Assembly: GCA_036513515.1 (NCBI GenBank)
Contig: DATBYW010000331.1
Span: 1-5,989, forward strand
DNA from: Nephthysia sp036513515
GTDB taxonomy: Bacteria > Chloroflexota > Dormibacteria > Dormibacterales > Dormibacteraceae
DNA length: 5,989 bases
Direction of reading: 5' to 3'
Made by a program: the position numbers and the translations under genes. The notes beneath the pieces are model-generated. The model had not been told where the DNA came from, searched no databases, and saw only the letters and a list, made by a program, of their open reading frames with translations. Of the stretch, positions 1 to 3,384 are shown piece by piece; positions within the stretch are counted from its first letter, which is position 1, and each line of letters opens with the position of its first letter.

Positions 1-14
1 ACGTGGCGCAGGGT
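1..14 (+). repeat. Left terminal inverted repeat, inner part
   Basis: ACGTGGCGCAGGGT matches ATATGGCACAGGGT, the reverse complement of 1128-1141, with three mismatches (11/14). Homology stops inward of base 14. The outer half of the repeat must lie before the window. Confidence 0.65.
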
Positions 15-21
15 TGCTGGC

Positions 22-1128
22 GTGCCCGAGCTTTACGAAACGACTCCTTCCGATCCCCGCCGATGGCTTCGGCGGCACCACTACCAGGAAGGCCCCGGGT
101 TCCTCTTCCTGGCCACTCAAAACGGCCGGCCGACCGGCCCCCGGCGGGCCCGCAATGGCCTTGATGAGGTGCGCCGAAGGATGCGCGCGGTGAGGCGAGC
201 GCTGGAGACCGGGGTGGGGAGCGCGAGTCGAGAATTGGGAGTGCCTCGACGTTCCCTGCACCGCTGGCTTGCTCGCTACCAAGAGACCGGCATCGAGGGG
301 CTGGTCGAGCGCTCGCGACGGCCGCTGGAGCTGCGGCCGACCATCCCGGCTTGGGTGGACCGAGTCATCATCACCGTTCGCCTGCTCACCTACTGGAACT
401 CGAAGCGGATCTCGGCTGAATTGGCCCGCCGCCGCATCTATGAGGTTGGCCACACCTACATCGACGGCTTGTTCCAGGCCCGCGGCTGCTCTCGCGGCAG
501 TGTCCCGCCGCGGCCTGGGCCCCGCTACGAGCGGACTCGACCCAATGAGCTTTGGCACGTCGACATCAAGGGGCCGTTCTTCATCAACCTCGGCGGCAAG
601 AGCTACATCAAGACCTGGATCGTGGGCTTGGTCGACGACCATTCCCGCTTCGTGATCGGGCTCCGAATCCTGACCGAGACCAAGGCGGCCCCCATCCTGC
701 GATGGCTCGATGAGTGCTTCGAGCTGTGCGGTCACCCAATCCAGCTGATGAGCGACAACGGCCTCCCCTTCGTGGACTGGATGCCGGGCGTGCTCACCGG
801 CTTCGGCAAGCGCCTGCGCGACCTCCACATCCAGCATCTGAGAACCCAGATCAGCTCGCCCTGGACCAACGGCAAGATCGAGGCTTTCTGGGGCGTCCTC
901 CAGCAGGAGGTGCTCGACCGCCAGCGCTTCCGCAGCTTCGACGAGGCGGAGGCGGCGCTGGCTGTCTTCGTTGACTACTACAACTACCACCGACTTAGCA
1001 GCGTGCTCGGCTGGGTCACGCCTGCGGAGCGTTACGACGGCACCCCCTTCACCGACCTCGGGTTCCAGAACATCCCCGCCCTGAGCCATCTCCAGGACTG
1101 GCTCGAGGAGGTTATGAATGCCGCTTGA
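22..1128 (+). CDS. IS481-family transposase (rve/DDE integrase core)
   Basis: This DDE transposase would cut and join the ends of the surrounding insertion sequence. The 368-residue protein has a helix-turn-helix region at about residues 48-95 (SASRELGVPRRSLHRWLARY), then a linker, then an integrase core from about residue 172. The catalytic triad is visible: D181 in WHVDIKG, D245 in SDNG and E287 in NGKIEAFWG. The C-terminal YYNYHR and TPAERY signatures are typical of rve transposases. The length is slightly above the usual 310-350 residues, because some 45 residues precede the HTH. GTG at 22 was chosen because CAGGG lies 8 bases upstream. The frame is open to the window edge, so an earlier start cannot be excluded, and an ATG at 181 would be too late to include the whole HTH. 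The TGA stop touches the inner edge of the right inverted repeat. No frameshift or missing catalytic residue is seen. Confidence 0.93.
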   Translation: MPELYETTPSDPRRWLRRHHYQEGPGFLFLATQNGRPTGPRRARNGLDEVRRRMRAVRRALETGVGSASRELGVPRRSLHRWLARYQETGIEGLVERSRRPLELRPTIPAWVDRVIITVRLLTYWNSKRISAELARRRIYEVGHTYIDGLFQARGCSRGSVPPRPGPRYERTRPNELWHVDIKGPFFINLGGKSYIKTWIVGLVDDHSRFVIGLRILTETKAAPILRWLDECFELCGHPIQLMSDNGLPFVDWMPGVLTGFGKRLRDLHIQHLRTQISSPWTNGKIEAFWGVLQQEVLDRQRFRSFDEAEAALAVFVDYYNYHRLSSVLGWVTPAERYDGTPFTDLGFQNIPALSHLQDWLEEVMNAA

Positions 1129-1157
1129 CCCTGTGCCATATCTGTGCGGGAACCTCA
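1128..1157 (-). repeat. Right terminal inverted repeat of the IS
   Basis: On the minus strand this reads inward from TGAGGTTCCCGCACAG and ends with ATGGCACAGGGT. The inner 14 bases (1128-1141) pair with bases 1-14. The word CTGTGC occurs twice on the plus strand (1131 and 1142), 11 bases apart. The outer limit at 1157 is inferred from the TG...CA end and the adjoining CTAG. Confidence 0.6.
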
Positions 1158-1163
1158 ACTAGT
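1158..1163. other. Probable IS481 target-site duplication copy (ACTAGT)
   Basis: ACTAGT follows the right inverted repeat directly and fits NCTAGN, the 6-bp target reported for IS481. CTA at 1159-1161 is the TAG stop codon of the minus-strand dgkA-like gene, so duplication of the target would leave that stop codon intact. The partner copy lies outside the window. Confidence 0.45.
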
Positions 1164-1563
1164 GGCCGAACCACCTCGTGACGTGGGGCACGAGCACCAG
1201 CAGCACCACGAAAGCTGTCCCTATCTCACAGAAAGCCGTCGCGGCAGCCGCGACGTCCTTGATCCTTCCGATCTGCGGATGCGGCTCTGGATGCAGATGG
1301 TCGCAGAGCATCTCTACAGCTGTGTTCAGGGTCTCGACGGCCAGCAGCAGCGTCGCTGCGAGTATCAAGACTGCGATCTCCACCAGCGCCAATCGGAGCA
1401 GCAGTCCCATCCCGACCAGCGCCACCGAGACTGCGATGGCGAGCTTGAGGGATGGCGTCCGAGGAGCGATCCACATGAGTCCGGAAAACGCGTAGTGGGC
1501 GCTCTTCAGCGCGTTCCACCCCTGCCGCGGGCGGCTGCTGTCCGTCGGTTCCTGAGTCCTCAT
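1159..1563 (-). CDS. dgkA: DgkA-like diacylglycerol/undecaprenol kinase
   Basis: This is a small integral membrane kinase that phosphorylates a lipid alcohol with ATP. In Gram-positive bacteria the family mostly acts on undecaprenol, in E. coli on diacylglycerol. The 134-residue protein has an amphipathic N-terminus (about residues 15-32), hydrophobic segments at about 39-56, 58-78 and 108-130, and the family signature VETLNTAVEMLCD followed by IGRIKD. By alignment, E77, N80, E84, D88, K102 and D103 correspond to E. coli E69, N72, E76, D80, K94 and D95. The conserved E-x-N near the N-terminus (E. coli E28, a metal ligand) is absent: the sequence there is APRTPSLKLA. The ATG start at 1563 has only a weak GGA upstream. 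The gene follows the epimerase by 39 bp and is probably translated from the same mRNA. It ends at a TAG that adjoins the insertion sequence. The substrate cannot be told from sequence. Confidence 0.85.
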   Translation of the reverse strand: MRTQEPTDSSRPRQGWNALKSAHYAFSGLMWIAPRTPSLKLAIAVSVALVGMGLLLRLALVEIAVLILAATLLLAVETLNTAVEMLCDHLHPEPHPQIGRIKDVAAAATAFCEIGTAFVVLLVLVPHVTRWFGH

Positions 1564-1602
1564 CGCATTCCGAACGCGGAGCCTACGCGCCGCGAGCGCA
1601 TG

Positions 1603-2829
1603 CTAGCGACGATCGCGCAGCGCCACGGCCAGGCTTGGCGCAAGCGGTAGCTGCGGGAGCAACGTCGCCTGGTAGGCGTGGTAGACGTCCGGCTTCCCCG
1701 ACCAGACCAGTTCCGCCGGCCGGTTGTCGGGGTCCAGTTCGTGATGCCAGCTGCCGCGGCGCCGGTCGATGAAGAGGGCCGCGGCATGGTCCCACCAGGT
1801 GCGATACCACTCCTCGTAGAGGGTCTGCCCCGTGCGCTTCCTGAGGGCGGCGGCGGCCGCGATCGCCTCGGCGACCACCCAGTGCATCCGCTGGCGCACC
1901 ACAGGCCTGTCCGTCCAGTCCACGGTGTACACGAATCCCTCGGCGCCGTCGACCGACCAGCCGACGCGGACGGCGGAATCGAACAGCGTGCCGGCGTCCT
2001 CGACCAGCCAGGCCGGCGCGTCCGGGAGCGAGGCCTCCAGGTGCAGGAGCAGGCGGCACCACTCCAGCCAGTGCCCGATGGTGCTCCCGTAGGGCCGGAA
2101 GGGGTCGTTCCGGGCCTCCGAGTTGTATTCGAGCAGCGGACGCCAGGCCGGGTCGAAGTGTTCCGGGAGACGCCAGCCGTTCTCCCTGGCCGCACCGTGG
2201 ATGATGCGCTCCGCGATGCTCAGCGCCCTCGTCCGCCACCGCTCGTCGCCGGTCACGTCGGCCGCGGCGAGAAATGCCTCCACCAGGTGCATATTGCTGT
2301 TGGCGCCCCGGTACGCCTCGGGCTCGCTCCAGGCTTCGTCCCAGCTCTCCAGTGCGCGCCCCTCGGTCTCGCTCCAGAAGCGTCGATCGACCACGGACAG
2401 CGCTTCCTCGAGCAGCTCGGCCGCCCCGTTCAGCTCCGCGGCCGTGCCGCTTGACGCTGCGAGCACCACGAAGGCGTGCACATACGCGGCTTTCCGAGTG
2501 TCCTGCGGCCGGCCCTCCGGCGTGAGCGAGAAGTACCAGCCGCCGTGCTCGGGGTCTCGAACCGGGCCGCGAAGGGCGGCCAGCCCGTGCTCAGCGAGGG
2601 GGCCGGCTCCGGGAATGCCGCGCAGGTGCGCGAGCGCGAAGACGTGCGTCATGCGCGCCGTGATCCAGGTCTCGACAGGGCGATCCAGCTGCGGCCGGCC
2701 CTCCCCGTCCAGCCACGAGAACCCGCCAACCTCGCGCCGGGCGGCGGAGCCGAACTCCAGCAGCCGGCCGCCCTCGGAGTCCAGCCACGCGAGGTGGGAT
2801 GGGAGGTCGATCCATGAGCCGCGCATCAT
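1603..2829 (-). CDS. AGE-family sugar epimerase/isomerase (YihS-like)
   Basis: The product is a 408-residue soluble (alpha/alpha)6-barrel enzyme of the N-acylglucosamine 2-epimerase family. Members interconvert aldoses and ketoses or 2-epimers, for example mannose/fructose or sulfoquinovose/sulfofructose. Counting from ATG 2829, visible family motifs are WITARMTH (R59), GANSNMHLVEAFLAA (H181), GHWLEW (H253, E256), HWVVAEAI (about 316) and KPDVYHAYQATLLP (H384). By alignment R59, H181, H253, E256 and H384 match YihS R55, H176, H248, E251 and H383, so the catalytic set is complete. The length is close to YihS (about 413). The start was chosen because AAGGAGG (2842-2836) lies 6 bases upstream. 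A second ATG at 2826 is equally in frame. The frame continues open upstream to an ATG at 3093, but that part has no family similarity and overlaps the divergent membrane gene. The gene is first in a likely two-gene unit with the lipid kinase. The exact sugar substrate is unknown, and no other sugar-pathway gene is in view. Confidence 0.9.
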   Translation of the reverse strand: MMRGSWIDLPSHLAWLDSEGGRLLEFGSAARREVGGFSWLDGEGRPQLDRPVETWITARMTHVFALAHLRGIPGAGPLAEHGLAALRGPVRDPEHGGWYFSLTPEGRPQDTRKAAYVHAFVVLAASSGTAAELNGAAELLEEALSVVDRRFWSETEGRALESWDEAWSEPEAYRGANSNMHLVEAFLAAADVTGDERWRTRALSIAERIIHGAARENGWRLPEHFDPAWRPLLEYNSEARNDPFRPYGSTIGHWLEWCRLLLHLEASLPDAPAWLVEDAGTLFDSAVRVGWSVDGAEGFVYTVDWTDRPVVRQRMHWVVAEAIAAAAALRKRTGQTLYEEWYRTWWDHAAALFIDRRRGSWHHELDPDNRPAELVWSGKPDVYHAYQATLLPQLPLAPSLAVALRDRR

Positions 2830-2835
2830 CCGAGC

Positions 2836-2842
2836 CCTCCTT
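2836..2842 (-). promoter_or_regulatory. Strong Shine-Dalgarno deciding the epimerase start
   Basis: On the minus strand AAGGAGG is followed by GCTCGG and then ATGATG. This gives 6-base spacing to ATG 2829 and 9-base spacing to ATG 2826. It rules against the longer upstream reading of the same frame. Confidence 0.8.
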
Positions 2843-2885
2843 GCATTCAGGACATCGACTTTGGTCAACACGAAATCGACGAACG

Positions 2886-2902
2886 GCCGTCGTGTCGACG
2901 GC
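2886..2902. promoter_or_regulatory. Perfect inverted repeat in the divergent promoter region
   Basis: GCCGTCG-TGT-CGACGGC is a perfect 7-bp inverted repeat with a 3-base centre. It lies about midway between the divergent starts at 2829 and 2953. It could be an operator or an RNA hairpin in the 5' leader of either gene. There is no T-run after it on either strand, so it does not look like an intrinsic terminator. Confidence 0.5.
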
Positions 2903-2952
2903 TCTCGCCGCCTCAGGCTGAGATCCATGATCACAGGCTGGACGCGGCGACC

Positions 2953-3270
2953 ATGAACACTTTGCGCTGGATTCTCCTGGCCGGCACCGAGGTGGTCTTC
3001 TGGACGGGCCTGCTGACCTTCTTCGCGCTTCGCTACGGATTGAACCGGCCGGACCTCAGCCGCCTGGTGTTGCTCCTGGTGGTTGGCGAACACGTCGCCC
3101 TCCTGGTGTTCGGGGTCGTCGACTTCATCAGCACCGGGACCTGGTCGGTGTACCAGACGGTCATCGCCGGCATTCTGGCCTACATGTTGATCTGGGGCAG
3201 GAAGGATCTCGACAGGGTCGATCGCTGGGTCGCCGGGCGCGTACAGCGCCGGCAGGGTAGGTCTCTGTAA
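2953..3270 (+). CDS. Small three-helix membrane protein, function unknown
   Basis: I do not recognise a named family. The 105-residue protein has three predicted membrane segments at about residues 5-26, 37-59 and 66-81. It has a short RYGLNRPDLSR loop after the first, acidic or polar residues inside the second (G45, E46, H47) and a VVDF turn. The tail (82-105) is strongly charged and basic (GRKDLDRVDRW, RVQRRQGR), so by the positive-inside rule it should face the cytoplasm. There is no cleavable signal peptide. ATG 2953 is the only start codon near the beginning of the frame. No good Shine-Dalgarno precedes it (GACGCGGCGACC), so translation may be weak or differently initiated. It is divergent from the epimerase gene across 123 bp and lies 114 bp before the large regulator on the same strand. 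Strong hydrophobic periodicity and clean termination at TAA support a real gene. Confidence 0.72.
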   Translation: MNTLRWILLAGTEVVFWTGLLTFFALRYGLNRPDLSRLVLLLVVGEHVALLVFGVVDFISTGTWSVYQTVIAGILAYMLIWGRKDLDRVDRWVAGRVQRRQGRSL

Positions 3271-3384
3271 TCGCTGATAGCCATCAAGGCGCAGGCCAAA
3301 ACCTCAGAGGCACCCCTACTGGACGTCGTAGCGAAGTCTTCATTCAGTTGCCGAACCTCTCATGGGCCGGAGGATAATGCGCGC
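3271..3384. other. Intergenic region before the large regulator
   Basis: This 114-bp stretch is less GC-rich than the flanking genes, as expected for a promoter region. It has no convincing stem plus T-run after the membrane-protein gene; CCTCAGAGG (3302-3310) is too short a palindrome. A possible promoter lies at its right end. Confidence 0.5.
3348..3378 (+). promoter_or_regulatory. Candidate promoter for the LAL-type regulator
   Basis: TTGCCG (3348-3353) resembles a -35 box and GATAAT (3373-3378) matches TATAAT at 5 of 6 positions. The spacer is 19 bp, longer than ideal. With the -10 box ending at 3378, transcription would begin near 3385, the proposed GTG start codon, giving a leaderless message. 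A competing reading is that GGAGG at 3369-3373 is a Shine-Dalgarno, with a rather long 11-base spacing to the same GTG. Confidence 0.35.

Larger units (their letters stand above)
1..1157 (+). mobile_element. IS481-family insertion sequence, left end cut by window edge
   Basis: The element consists of one rve-type transposase gene flanked by inverted repeats. Bases 1-14 match the reverse complement of 1128-1141 at 11 of 14 positions, so the left repeat is only partly inside the window. The right repeat can be followed outward to 1157, where its reverse complement begins TGAGG, a TG...CA-type end. It is followed directly by ACTAGT, which fits the NCTAGN target known for IS481 of Bordetella. By symmetry the left tip should lie about 16 bases before the window, giving an element of about 1.17 kb, normal for the family. 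The exact right boundary is inferred, because the left target copy cannot be seen. The transposase frame is intact, so the copy may be active. Confidence 0.75.

Noticed and set aside
1144..1650. Plus-strand 168-codon open frame opposite dgkA
   Set aside because: It is antisense to a clear DgkA homologue. Its translation is rich in Q, H and R with no motif, and it has no ribosome site.
1560..2239. Alternative minus-strand frames inside the epimerase gene
   Set aside because: They are shadow frames with arginine/proline/serine-rich or glycine/alanine-rich translations. The AGE frame has all catalytic motifs in order.
2840..2868. TTGACC and TGCAAG as a sigma70 promoter for the epimerase (17-bp spacer)
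   Set aside because: The putative -10 box overlaps the Shine-Dalgarno, and the transcript would begin after it, contradicting use of that site. The -10 match is also poor.
2830..3093. Upstream extension of the epimerase frame to an ATG at 3093 (or 2928)
   Set aside because: The extra 33-88 residues are low-complexity charged sequence with no AGE-family similarity. They overlap the divergent membrane gene, and a strong AAGGAGG sits right before ATG 2829.
3302..3310. CCTCAGAGG palindrome as a terminator of the membrane-protein gene
   Set aside because: The stem is only 4 bp with a 1-base centre and no T-run follows, so no stable hairpin would form.
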